DNA from: Lacinutrix sp. C3R15
GTDB taxonomy: Bacteria > Bacteroidota > Bacteroidia > Flavobacteriales > Flavobacteriaceae
NCBI RefSeq assembly: GCF_018860825.1
Contig: NZ_JAHKPZ010000015.1
Span: 62,001 to 126,000 of the forward strand
DNA: 64,000 nt
Direction of reading: 5' to 3'
The position numbers and the translations under genes are program-made. This document shows, piece by piece, positions 17,044 through 24,981 of this stretch; position 1 is the stretch's first letter, and the number at the start of each line of letters is the position of its first letter. Under the pieces are notes generated by a model that did not search any database, was not told the DNA's origin, and was given only the letters and a program-made list of their open reading frames with translations.

Positions 17044-18123
17044 ATGAAAAAAAGCACCTTATTTTTAAGTTTAATAACTTTATCATTAGCAGGTTTTACT
17101 AGCTGTAGCGATAATGATGCAAGTTCAGAAACAACAGACCCTAACGCAAGTGTATATTCCGAAGTATTAACAGACTTATCTATAGACGTAATTACAGAAA
17201 CATATAATAGTTTATACACAAACGCTGTAGCTTTAGAAACTGCAGCTGGCAATTTAACTATTGGAGATGAATCTGCTTTAGATGCTGTAAAAACAGCATG
17301 GCAAAATACTAGAGCTCCTTGGGAGAAATCAGAAGGATTTTTATATGGTCCTGTAGATACAGACGGAATTGATCCAGCTATTGATTCTTGGCCTGTAGAC
17401 GTTAATGCTATTGATAATATTTTAAGCAGTAACAATGAAATTACTTCTACTTTATTAGAAAGTAATAACGAAGCTAGAGGGTTTCATACTATTGAGTATT
17501 TTGTTTGGGGATTAGAAGGAAATAAAACAGCTTCAGAATTAACAACAAGAGAGCTTGAATATTTGGTAGCTGCAACACAAAATTTAAAAAGTAAAACTCA
17601 AGAATTATATTATGGTTGGTTAAGCTCTGAAGGTGATTTTGCTTCAAACTTTGTTAATGCTGGAGAATCAGGATCTATTTATACCTCTCAAAAAGGTGCA
17701 TTAGAAGAAATTGTTGAAGGTTTAGTAATTATTGCAGATGAGGTTGCAAATGGTAAAATTGAAGAACCTTTAAATGGTAATAATGGAGGACCAAAACCAG
17801 AAGCAGAAGAATCTAGATTTAGCAACAATTCTAAATTAGATTTTGCAAATAATATTAGAAGTATTCAAAATATCTATTTAGGAGACTATAATGGCAATAA
17901 TGGAAATGGTATAACTAATGTTGTAGCATTAACAAACACAACATTAGATACCGAAATAACAACAGCTATCTCTGCTGCTATTTTAGCAATTGAAGCCATT
18001 CCTGGTACGTTTACAGATGCTATTGTTAATAATAGAACAGCAGTAGAAAATGCACAAACTAAAGTAGCAGAATTACTAGTTGTTTTAGAGTCAGATTTAA
18101 CACCATTTATCACTGGTTTATAG
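17044..18123 (+). CDS. imelysin-family (IrpA-like) lipoprotein
   Basis: This 359-residue protein has a lipoprotein signal (Cys near residue 20, in FTSCSD). The imelysin domain spans about 35-355. The family motif GxHxxE appears as GFHTIEYFVWG near residue 145. Imelysin proteins (IrpA, p75, EfeO/Algp7 relatives) are iron-regulated and placed in the envelope; the old peptidase label is doubtful. The downstream Asn/Gly-rich stretch (about 238-250) is a family-typical loop. Porin upstream and di-heme lipoprotein downstream form the conserved neighbourhood of this family. Confidence 0.9.
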   Translation: MKKSTLFLSLITLSLAGFTSCSDNDASSETTDPNASVYSEVLTDLSIDVITETYNSLYTNAVALETAAGNLTIGDESALDAVKTAWQNTRAPWEKSEGFLYGPVDTDGIDPAIDSWPVDVNAIDNILSSNNEITSTLLESNNEARGFHTIEYFVWGLEGNKTASELTTRELEYLVAATQNLKSKTQELYYGWLSSEGDFASNFVNAGESGSIYTSQKGALEEIVEGLVIIADEVANGKIEEPLNGNNGGPKPEAEESRFSNNSKLDFANNIRSIQNIYLGDYNGNNGNGITNVVALTNTTLDTEITTAISAAILAIEAIPGTFTDAIVNNRTAVENAQTKVAELLVVLESDLTPFITGL

Positions 18124-18140
18124 AGTGATTATCAATTAAA

Positions 18141-18166
18141 AAGAAGCATGTGTATACATGCTTCTT
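18141..18166 (+). terminator. hairpin between the imelysin and di-heme genes
   Basis: A perfect 11-base stem with a 4-base loop (GTAT) is followed by TTATAAAT. The short T-run suggests partial termination inside the operon. Confidence 0.6.
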
Positions 18167-18185
18167 TTATAAATAAATTTCAGTT

Positions 18186-19577
18186 TTGAAAAGTTGTATT
18201 AATAAAGTAGGATTATTTGTTTTTGTTTTAGCGTTGTTTACATCTTGCTCAGAGGATGTTTCTGAAGATTATGTAGATTTACCTGATTTAGAAAATCGTT
18301 TGCTAGCAGGAGGTGATACTACTATATTTTTAACCTCTAGCAATGCATTTAGTACTCCTGCAGCTAATTTAAACGGAAGTGATTTAGATATGCATCTAGA
18401 TGGTGATTTTCAGTTTGAAGCTGCGTTTGTAACAGCTCCAGCAGATGTTAATGAAGGTATAGGTCCTATTTTTAATAATACATCTTGTATAAGCTGTCAT
18501 CCTAAAGACGGAAGAGCTCCTTTTCCAGACAATTTAAATAGTTTAAGTGGTTTTTTTCTAAGATCCAGTATTCCTGGTCAAGATGTAAACGGAGGACCTG
18601 TTCCTGCTCCTGGTTTTGGGTTGCAAATACAAAATCAAGCTATTTTTGGTTATGAACCAGAAGCAAAGTTTCAGGTTAATTATACTACAATTGTTGAAAC
18701 TTTGGCAGACGGAACAGAAATAACACTTCAAAAACCAGATTATACATTAATAGATACCTATGTTGCTGCACCAAGTAACATATTGTTATCTCCAAGACTC
18801 GCACCTCCTGTTTTTGGATTAGGTTTATTAGAGGCAATTCCAGAATCTGAAATTTTAATGTATCAGGATGTTGATGATATCGATCAAGATGGAATTTCAG
18901 GAAAAGCTAATTATGTGTTTGATGTTGTTTCTGGTACTACACAAATTGGTCGTTTTGGATGGAAAGCAAATACGGCAACTATTTTAGAACAATGTGCTGG
19001 AGCTTATCTACATGATATGGGAATTACAAACTCTTTGTTTTCACAAGAAACAGGCTTTGGGCAAACAAACGGAAGTGATGGGTTAGCAGATGATCCTGAA
19101 TTGACCGAAGAAATTTTAAATCAAGTTGTTTTTTATTGTCAAACACTTGCAGTTCCTGCTCCAAGAGATATAGAAGATGATTCTGTTAGAAGAGGAGCAC
19201 AACTTTTTGAAGACTTACAATGTGCTTCTTGTCATGTGCCAAGTATGACTACTTCTAGTAATACAATTTCAGCAATATCTAACCAAACTATTTATGCGTA
19301 TTCAGATATGCTTTTACATGATATGGGAGAAGGTTTAGCAGATAACAGACCTGATTATTTAGCAAATGGTAGTGAGTGGAAAACAAGACCACTTTGGGGT
19401 ATTGGTTTAACACAAGTAGTAAATGGACATACCGATTTTTTACATGACGGAAGAGCAAAAAATATAACAGAAGCTATATTGTGGCATGGAGGAGAAGCTG
19501 AAAACGCTAAGAGTATGTTTAAAGATTTAACAACAGACCAACGTGAAGACTTGCTAAATTTTGTAAACTCCCTTTAA
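18186..19577 (+). CDS. di-heme oxidoreductase-like lipoprotein (DUF1111 family)
   Basis: A 463-residue envelope lipoprotein (Cys in FTSCSED, about residue 21). It has two c-type heme sites: CISCH at about residue 100 and CASCH at about 344. The family is annotated as di-haem oxidoreductase or thiol oxidoreductase. Its genes regularly follow imelysin genes and are thought to take part in iron acquisition, possibly by redox changes of iron; the reaction is not proven. It starts with TTG at 18186, directly ahead of a good lipoprotein signal. Its stop codon is part of the shared terminator at 19570-19587. Confidence 0.88.
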   Translation: MKSCINKVGLFVFVLALFTSCSEDVSEDYVDLPDLENRLLAGGDTTIFLTSSNAFSTPAANLNGSDLDMHLDGDFQFEAAFVTAPADVNEGIGPIFNNTSCISCHPKDGRAPFPDNLNSLSGFFLRSSIPGQDVNGGPVPAPGFGLQIQNQAIFGYEPEAKFQVNYTTIVETLADGTEITLQKPDYTLIDTYVAAPSNILLSPRLAPPVFGLGLLEAIPESEILMYQDVDDIDQDGISGKANYVFDVVSGTTQIGRFGWKANTATILEQCAGAYLHDMGITNSLFSQETGFGQTNGSDGLADDPELTEEILNQVVFYCQTLAVPAPRDIEDDSVRRGAQLFEDLQCASCHVPSMTTSSNTISAISNQTIYAYSDMLLHDMGEGLADNRPDYLANGSEWKTRPLWGIGLTQVVNGHTDFLHDGRAKNITEAILWHGGEAENAKSMFKDLTTDQREDLLNFVNSL

Positions 19578-19587
19578 CTTTAAAGGG
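19570..19587. terminator. shared terminator between convergent genes
   Basis: CCCTTTAA (19570-19577) pairs with TTAAAGGG (19580-19587) and is followed by TTTTAT on the plus strand. The stem contains the stop region of both the di-heme gene and the convergent phosphoesterase gene, an unusually compact arrangement. Confidence 0.65.
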
Positions 19588-20479
19588 TTTTATAATCTAA
19601 TAATTTTTTTGGACCTTCTAATAACACACGAACTATTTTTAGTGTGCCATCTTCAGTTGTGGCAATTTGCCATTTAATTAATGAAATCTTACCTTTTTCA
19701 ATTTCAATACCTGTAATACTTCTTGGGTGTACGCAGCTACCATCGTTAAAAAAAGGGATGTCACCAGGTTCGGGAAAACGTGGTCTATGGGTATGGCCAA
19801 CAATAGTAATTAAGTTATTATTCTCTGAAATCCAATTTTTAGTTTTTCGTTCTACTTTTATTAATTCTTTGTAATTTTTTGCAGGACTTGTAGGGTCTGC
19901 AATTCCCATCACGTTTAAGGGTTTCCAAAGTACTCGAACTAAAAACCTACTCCATTTCCAAAAGGTATAATTCCACCAATCTGCTTGGTGACCATGTGTT
20001 AAAAAGACTTCTTGTTGGGTTTTGGTATGTTTTAAAATAATACCTTCATGGTAGGTTAAATCACAAAATAAGGCAACTTCTTCGCCAATTTTAGGGTCAA
20101 AATAAGTAGATAGGTTTCTTTTTACATATTCAGGGTCTCGATATACCATGTCATGGTTTCCCCAAATCATATGCAATCTGTTTTGTTCATGAAAAAGTTT
20201 CATGAGTTCATACACATTTTTATGAGCTTCTAAAATAGGTGTAAATGATAAGTTTTCCCAAAGTTCATCACCATCTCCAATTTCGGCATAGGTAAAACCT
20301 TCGGCATAGTAATGTTTTAAGGCGTGAAAATAAATGTTTCTGTTGTTTGCAAAATCATCTGCAAAACTATTATCACCACGATGGCAATCACTAAAAAAAA
20401 TATATTTAGAATCATTATCAAAAGCTACAACTTTAGCTTCTTTATACGCTTTGTCTAATCGTTTTTTTGCTGAAAACAT
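19580..20479 (-). CDS. calcineurin-like metallophosphoesterase
   Basis: A 299-residue protein with all metal-binding motifs of the family: a DxH-type motif (FSDCHRGDN), GDGDE, GNHD, a histidine in THGHQ and GHTHRPRF. The double Gly-Asp motif and size place it near the UDP-2,3-diacylglucosamine pyrophosphatase-like group, but a lipid A role cannot be assigned because another LpxH-type enzyme may exist in the genome. It is convergent with the di-heme gene and shares a terminator with it. Confidence 0.85.
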   Translation of the reverse strand: MFSAKKRLDKAYKEAKVVAFDNDSKYIFFSDCHRGDNSFADDFANNRNIYFHALKHYYAEGFTYAEIGDGDELWENLSFTPILEAHKNVYELMKLFHEQNRLHMIWGNHDMVYRDPEYVKRNLSTYFDPKIGEEVALFCDLTYHEGIILKHTKTQQEVFLTHGHQADWWNYTFWKWSRFLVRVLWKPLNVMGIADPTSPAKNYKELIKVERKTKNWISENNNLITIVGHTHRPRFPEPGDIPFFNDGSCVHPRSITGIEIEKGKISLIKWQIATTEDGTLKIVRVLLEGPKKLLDYKTL

Positions 20480-20505
20480 ATAGTAAATGTAAACAAATTT
20501 TTAAT

Positions 20506-20539
20506 AAAAAATGCTTCCCAATAATTGAGAAGCATTTTT
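20506..20539 (-). terminator. acyl-CoA dehydrogenase terminator
   Basis: A stem AAAATGCTTC/GAAGCATTTT with a loop of 11 bases and a T-run on the minus strand, 68 bases after the stop. Confidence 0.8.
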
Positions 20540-20607
20540 GTGAATTTTAATTTTAAATAGGTTACACGCTGCTGTAATAATCAAACGTTGTTTAGTAATT
20601 TTGGTTA

Positions 20608-21786
20608 CTATTTAAAGGCGTTTAAGCCAGTAACATCTAATCCTGTAATAAGTAAATGTATGTCGTGAGTACCTTCATAAGTAACCACACTTTCCAGGTT
20701 CATCATGTGTCTCATAATACTATATTCGCCACTAATTCCCATTCCTCCTAACATTTGTCTGGCATCACGTGCAATTTTTAAAGCCATATCTACATTATTT
20801 CTTTTAGCCATAGATATTTGTGCAGAAGTAGCGGTTCCGTTTTCACGCATTACACCAAGTCGCCAAGCTAATAATTGGGCTTTGGTAATTTCGGTAATCA
20901 TTTCGGCTAATTTCTTTTGTTGTAATTGAAACTGCCCAATAGGTTTTCCAAATTGTAAACGTTCCTTACTGTAACGTAAAGCTGTATCATAACAATCCAT
21001 AGCAGCACCAATAGCTCCCCAAGCAATACCAAAACGAGCAGAATCTAAACATCCTAAAGGAGCTCCAAGACCCGATTTGTTAGGTAGTAGGTTTTCTTTA
21101 GGTACTTTTACATTATCAAAAATTAATTCTCCAGTAGCAGAAGCTCTAAGGGACCATTTGTTATGAGTTTCTGGTGTGGTAAAGCCTTCCATACCGCGTT
21201 CTACCACTAAACCGTGAATACGTCCTTCTTCATTTTTAGCCCAAACTACAGCCACATTACAAAAAGGAGCATTTGAAATCCACATTTTTGCACCATTTAA
21301 AAGATAATGATCTCCCATATCTTTAAAATTGGTAACCATGCCACCAGGATTACTACCATGGTCTGGTTCTGTTAGTCCAAAACTACCAATCCATTCTCCA
21401 GACGCTAGTTTAGGTAAGTATTTATTGCGTTGTTCTTCGTTTCCATATTTCCAGATTGGGTACATCACTAAAGAAGATTGTACAGAAGCTGTACTACGTA
21501 CTCCAGAGTCTCCTCGCTCTATCTCTTGCATGATTAAACCATAAGAAATTTGGTCTAAACCAGCACCACCATATTCAACCGGAATATAAGGTCCAAAAGC
21601 ACCTATTTCTGCTAAACCTTTAACTATTTGTGTAGGAAATTCTGCTTTTTGAGCATACTCTTCAATAATTGGTGAAACATCACGTTTTACCCATTCTCTT
21701 GCTGCATCACGTACTAATCTGTGTTCTTCGGTAAGTAATTCGTCAAGGTTATAATAATCTGGTGCTTCGAATAAATCTGGTTTCAT
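20608..21786 (-). CDS. acyl-CoA dehydrogenase (glutaryl-CoA dehydrogenase-like)
   Basis: A 392-residue flavoenzyme. It has the N-terminal helical domain, the FAD/substrate segment with GLTEPDHGSNP (about residue 138), the WISNAP signature, and a C-terminal helical domain with GGMGISGEYSI. The catalytic base is the Glu in TYEGTHDIH (about residue 370). The sequence is closest in style to the glutaryl-CoA dehydrogenases, which oxidise and decarboxylate glutaryl-CoA in lysine and tryptophan breakdown. The frame is open to 21831, but MKPDLF at 21786 is the usual family start. It appears to be monocistronic. Confidence 0.88.
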   Translation of the reverse strand: MKPDLFEAPDYYNLDELLTEEHRLVRDAAREWVKRDVSPIIEEYAQKAEFPTQIVKGLAEIGAFGPYIPVEYGGAGLDQISYGLIMQEIERGDSGVRSTASVQSSLVMYPIWKYGNEEQRNKYLPKLASGEWIGSFGLTEPDHGSNPGGMVTNFKDMGDHYLLNGAKMWISNAPFCNVAVVWAKNEEGRIHGLVVERGMEGFTTPETHNKWSLRASATGELIFDNVKVPKENLLPNKSGLGAPLGCLDSARFGIAWGAIGAAMDCYDTALRYSKERLQFGKPIGQFQLQQKKLAEMITEITKAQLLAWRLGVMRENGTATSAQISMAKRNNVDMALKIARDARQMLGGMGISGEYSIMRHMMNLESVVTYEGTHDIHLLITGLDVTGLNAFK

Positions 21787-21898
21787 TCTAATTATGATAT
21801 TTAAGGCTTCTAAATTTTGAGAATTAATCAAAATAGAAGGCGTTATTTTATAAGTTTAACAAAAGTAACGAAATCGTTTTCATTGCCAAATTTAAATA

Positions 21899-22612
21899 TC
21901 ACATTTTAAGATAAAAATCTTTGGTTAAATTTATGTAGTCTTCTGTATATTGGTGTCTTGTTGTTTCAATAATAAGAGCCTCTTTTTTTATTTCGCTTTC
22001 GCGGAAAGAAAATTCTAATAGGCTTCGTTTTATTTCTGAAGTAGGTGTTCCTTTTACGTGTAAAATTTTATTTGGAAATAATTTTACTTTTGAAGCTAAT
22101 TCAATAAGTTTATGTTCTTCTTTAAACGGTATAATAACAGAAAAGATACCATCTTCAGCTAATAATGTAGCTACACTTTCTATTAAATGTTGCAAAGGCA
22201 TGGCATCTTGAAACCTTGCTAAATCACGTTGGTTACTTTCTGTTTTAAAGTCTTCAGAATAAAAAGGAGGATTTGAAATAATAAGATCGTATTTGTCTTC
22301 AATTTCTTCGGTGAACTCTTCTAAAGACGCGTGGTAACAAAAGAGTCTGTCACTCCATGGTGCATTTTCAAAATTATCTACACATTGCTCATAAGCGGCA
22401 TCGTCAATTTCTAAAGCATCTACTACTTGGGCAAAACAACGTTGTGCTAGCATAAGAGACAAAACACCAGTTCCTGCACCAATATCCAGAATTGCAAAAG
22501 GGTTTTGTTGTATAGATGTCCAAGCGCCAAGTAATACAGCATCTGTACCAATTTTCATGGCACATTGATCTTGATTTACTTCAAATTCTTTAAATTGAAA
22601 GGGTTTGTTCAT
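21899..22612 (-). CDS. trmN6: tRNA1(Val) (adenine(37)-N6)-methyltransferase
   Basis: A 237-residue SAM-dependent methyltransferase of the YfiC/TrmN6 family that modifies A37 of tRNA-Val. Motif I is ILDIGAGTGVLSL (about 42-54), and the N6-adenine catalytic motif is NPPFYSED (about 117). The segment FRESEIKK near residue 205 is encoded by a copy of a small palindromic repeat (21991-22007), so this part is probably an insertion that the protein tolerates. It is the last gene of a probable rpsP-rimM-trmN6 group on the minus strand (41 bases after rimM). Confidence 0.9.
   Translation of the reverse strand: MNKPFQFKEFEVNQDQCAMKIGTDAVLLGAWTSIQQNPFAILDIGAGTGVLSLMLAQRCFAQVVDALEIDDAAYEQCVDNFENAPWSDRLFCYHASLEEFTEEIEDKYDLIISNPPFYSEDFKTESNQRDLARFQDAMPLQHLIESVATLLAEDGIFSVIIPFKEEHKLIELASKVKLFPNKILHVKGTPTSEIKRSLLEFSFRESEIKKEALIIETTRHQYTEDYINLTKDFYLKM
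21991..22007. repeat. small GC-rich palindrome, copy 3 (inside trmN6)
   Basis: CGCTTTCGCGGAAA is identical to copy 2 in a different gene leader. Here it is in frame within trmN6 and encodes the FRESE stretch. Confidence 0.55.
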
Positions 22613-22653
22613 AAGAGTAAAAGTCCTTCCTTTTGTGAAGGAGTTAGATGGGC

Positions 22654-23184
22654 TTATTCTTCTAAGTATAAATCAATCAATCCTTCAGGCGTTTCTACAA
22701 GAATTACCTTGTTTTTTTTATCTACTTTTTTAATAAAGTGATCATTCATTGGTATTAAAATTTCAATACCATCTCTATCTATTTCAAAAAGAGCTTGTGC
22801 AGTAGTATCGTTGACTCCTGTTATAGTACCTACATCACCAAAGTTTATATCTTTTACTGTAAAACCAATGATTTCATGAAAGTAAAATTTGTCATCCTCT
22901 AGTTTTGGCAAAAAGGATAATGGCAAATATAAATTGCTTTTTAGTATAGCATCTGCATCATCTTCTGTATCTACATCTTCAAATTTAATGCGCAGTAGTT
23001 CTGATTTATGTAATTGTGCATTTTCAATAAAAAAAGGAACCAAGTTACCTCTTAAATCTACAAAAACAGAATCTAACCCATCATAAATTTCTGGTTCATC
23101 TGTATCTAGTTTTACTAGAATTTCACCTTTAAAACTGTACTTTTTTACAATTTTACCTAGAAAAAAACAATCTTCTTTTTTCAT
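22654..23184 (-). CDS. rimM: ribosome maturation factor RimM
   Basis: A 176-residue 16S rRNA processing factor for the 30S head. The N-terminal RimM beta-barrel starts with LGKIVKKYSFKGE, and the C-terminal PRC-barrel carries the family ILIPMNDHFI and VETPEGLIDLY segments. It assists S19 and S13 assembly. It lies downstream of rpsP, a conserved pairing. A terminator-like hairpin between rpsP and rimM probably lowers its expression relative to S16. Confidence 0.95.
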   Translation of the reverse strand: MKKEDCFFLGKIVKKYSFKGEILVKLDTDEPEIYDGLDSVFVDLRGNLVPFFIENAQLHKSELLRIKFEDVDTEDDADAILKSNLYLPLSFLPKLEDDKFYFHEIIGFTVKDINFGDVGTITGVNDTTAQALFEIDRDGIEILIPMNDHFIKKVDKKNKVILVETPEGLIDLYLEE

Positions 23185-23276
23185 TGAAAAATATAATTTT
23201 TCATTTCCGTATCAACGAAAATTTATTTGTAATTATTTAAAGCCTAATGGGATTCCCTTTGGCAAAGGAATAAAAA

Positions 23277-23304
23277 AAACTCCAACACAAAAGTATTGGA
23301 GTTT
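23277..23304 (-). terminator. hairpin between rpsP and rimM
   Basis: A 9-base stem (23277-23285 with 23296-23304) and T-run on the minus strand, 22 bases after rpsP. A second hairpin (ATTCC-CTTTG with CAAAG-GAAT, 23252-23271) lies beyond it. It acts as terminator or attenuator. Confidence 0.75.
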
Positions 23305-23326
23305 AAAAGTATAAAAAAATAATTTT

Positions 23327-23833
23327 CTATTCTTCTTCGTTAGATGCTTCTTCTGCAGGAGCATCTTCAGTAGTTTCTTCTACAACTGGAGTGTTTGCTG
23401 CAATTCTAGCTTCGTTTGCTGCTTTTTCAGCTGCAAAAGCTTTTGCTTTAGCTTCTTCTTCAGCTTTAGCTAAACCATCTGTTTTTGCTCCAACTTTACT
23501 TGCTTTTTCTTCTAACCAAGCAGTAAATTTAGCTTCTGCTTGCTCTTCTGTTAAAGCGCCTTTAGTTACTCCACCTTTTAAATGTTTTTTTAATAAAACA
23601 CCTTTGTAAGATAAAATAGCTCTAGCTGTATCTGTTGGTTGAGCACCATTTTCTAACCATGTTACAGCGCCATCAACGTTTAAATCAATAGTTGCTGGGT
23701 TAGTGTTTGGATTGTAAGCACCTAATTTTTCTAGGTATTTACCATCTCTTTTCGCGCGAGCATCTGCTGCTACGATCCAGTAATAAGGTTTTCCTTTTTT
23801 ACCGTGTCTTTGTAATCTAATTTTTACAGGCAT
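23327..23833 (-). CDS. rpsP: 30S ribosomal protein S16 with C-terminal extension
   Basis: A 168-residue protein. Residues 1-85 are the S16 core ([20 protein letters not shown]). The rest is an extension of about 80 residues rich in Ala, Lys and Glu that is predicted to be helical and ends in an acidic tail. Bacterial S16 is typically 80-90 residues; long Ala/Glu tails are common in Bacteroidota. Its 5' leader contains a small hairpin that may be an autoregulatory site. Confidence 0.96.
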   Translation of the reverse strand: MPVKIRLQRHGKKGKPYYWIVAADARAKRDGKYLEKLGAYNPNTNPATIDLNVDGAVTWLENGAQPTDTARAILSYKGVLLKKHLKGGVTKGALTEEQAEAKFTAWLEEKASKVGAKTDGLAKAEEEAKAKAFAAEKAANEARIAANTPVVEETTEDAPAEEASNEEE

Positions 23834-23848
23834 AATAATTAATTCATT

Positions 23849-23863
23849 GAGGTTCTCGACCTC
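23849..23863 (-). promoter_or_regulatory. hairpin in the rpsP leader
   Basis: In the mRNA GAGGT-CGAGA-ACCTC forms a perfect 5-base stem, 15 bases ahead of the rpsP ATG and within a leader of roughly 40 bases. It is a candidate site for feedback control by S16. Only one copy is available, so there is no covariation support. Confidence 0.4.
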
Positions 23864-23881
23864 TGGTTATTAATAAGTGTG

Positions 23882-23889
23882 CAAAGATA
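23882..23889 (-). promoter_or_regulatory. -7 promoter box of rpsP
   Basis: TATCTTTG on the minus strand, 48 bases before the rpsP ATG. Confidence 0.6.
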
Positions 23890-23969
23890 CTATAAATAAT
23901 TTATATTCATCTTCTATTGTTAATCATTTTTTTATGCTATTTTTAGGCTCTCAAATTATATAAAAAATT

Positions 23970-24842
23970 ATGAAAAAGTTATTTCTATTTATTGTTTCGG
24001 CTTTATTTATGGTAGGTTGTGGTGAAGACCTAGAATTTAATACACCAGCATTACAAGGTAAAAAAGATAGTGCCTTCTGGAGAGCAGATTATTACACTGC
24101 TGAAATTAATGGTAGTGGACAATTAATTATTAGTGGAGGAAGAGGAAGTGAGAGTATTGTTTTAAAAACGCAATCTGCAAGTGTTGGGTCTTATTTGCTT
24201 GGTGAAGGTAGCTCTAGTGAAGCTACTTTTGTTAGTACGCAAGATATAGCTTATTCTACCAATAATGAACCAGATCCAATTATACAAATATATCCTGCAG
24301 ATGGTGAAATTGTAATAACGGATTATAGTGAGTCTGGTAATGCGGTTTCAGGAACGTTTTGGTTTAATGCTTTTTCAGAATCAGGTTTAAATAAAGTGAA
24401 TTTTAGTCAAGGTGTTTTTTATGAAGTACCTATCTCTAGTGGTGGCTCTAGTGCTGTGGTTGTTTCTTGTGATGATGCTGTTGCTGCATCTGCTGCTGCT
24501 CTGTTAGTTTATCAAGCAACAGATGTTACTAGTTCAGATTATGCTTCTGTTTGTAGCGCGTATGAAGCGGCTTTAACACAACAAATTACTAGTTGTGGTG
24601 ATGATACTGGTGTTTTACAAGGTATTATTGATGGACTTAATTGTGCAGATGGTACTGTGGTAACAGGAACTTGCCAAACTTGTTCAAGTAGTGTTGTTCC
24701 AGAAACAGAATATTGTGATAATCAAGACGGAACAATGACTGTTACCGTTACTGGTTTTCCGTCTAACACAGTAGATTTACAAGGTGTTTCTTTTGAAGAT
24801 TATATTTCTGGATTAGAAACTTCAGGTATGACCTGCAATTAA
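23970..24842 (+). CDS. flavobacterial lipoprotein (DUF6252-like)
   Basis: A 290-residue lipoprotein with the lipobox MVGCGED (Cys17). Residues about 25-155 resemble the DUF6252 domain of small flavobacterial lipoproteins, a beta-rich unit with FWRAD and GTFWF strands. The C-terminal half is rich in Ala, Ser and Cys. It contains eight cysteines, including CQTC, and a closing region beginning EYCDNQDGTMTV. Function unknown. It has its own terminator and is divergent from rpsP. Confidence 0.7.
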   Translation: MKKLFLFIVSALFMVGCGEDLEFNTPALQGKKDSAFWRADYYTAEINGSGQLIISGGRGSESIVLKTQSASVGSYLLGEGSSSEATFVSTQDIAYSTNNEPDPIIQIYPADGEIVITDYSESGNAVSGTFWFNAFSESGLNKVNFSQGVFYEVPISSGGSSAVVVSCDDAVAASAAALLVYQATDVTSSDYASVCSAYEAALTQQITSCGDDTGVLQGIIDGLNCADGTVVTGTCQTCSSSVVPETEYCDNQDGTMTVTVTGFPSNTVDLQGVSFEDYISGLETSGMTCN

Positions 24843-24858
24843 AAAAAATATTCTTTTT

Positions 24859-24893
24859 AAAAAAAGCGCAATCTTACAGGTTGCGCTTTTTTT
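24859..24893 (+). terminator. terminator of the DUF6252-like lipoprotein gene
   Basis: A stem AAAAAAAGCGCAA/TTGCGCTTTTTTT with a 9-base loop, followed by further T residues. Confidence 0.9.
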
Positions 24894-24981
24894 TGTTTAA
24901 AACTGTTTATAACTTTCCATCGCTGAACCCTCTTTTTTTCTTAATTTTAACCCTCTCATTTATTCTGAATAAAACACCTTT

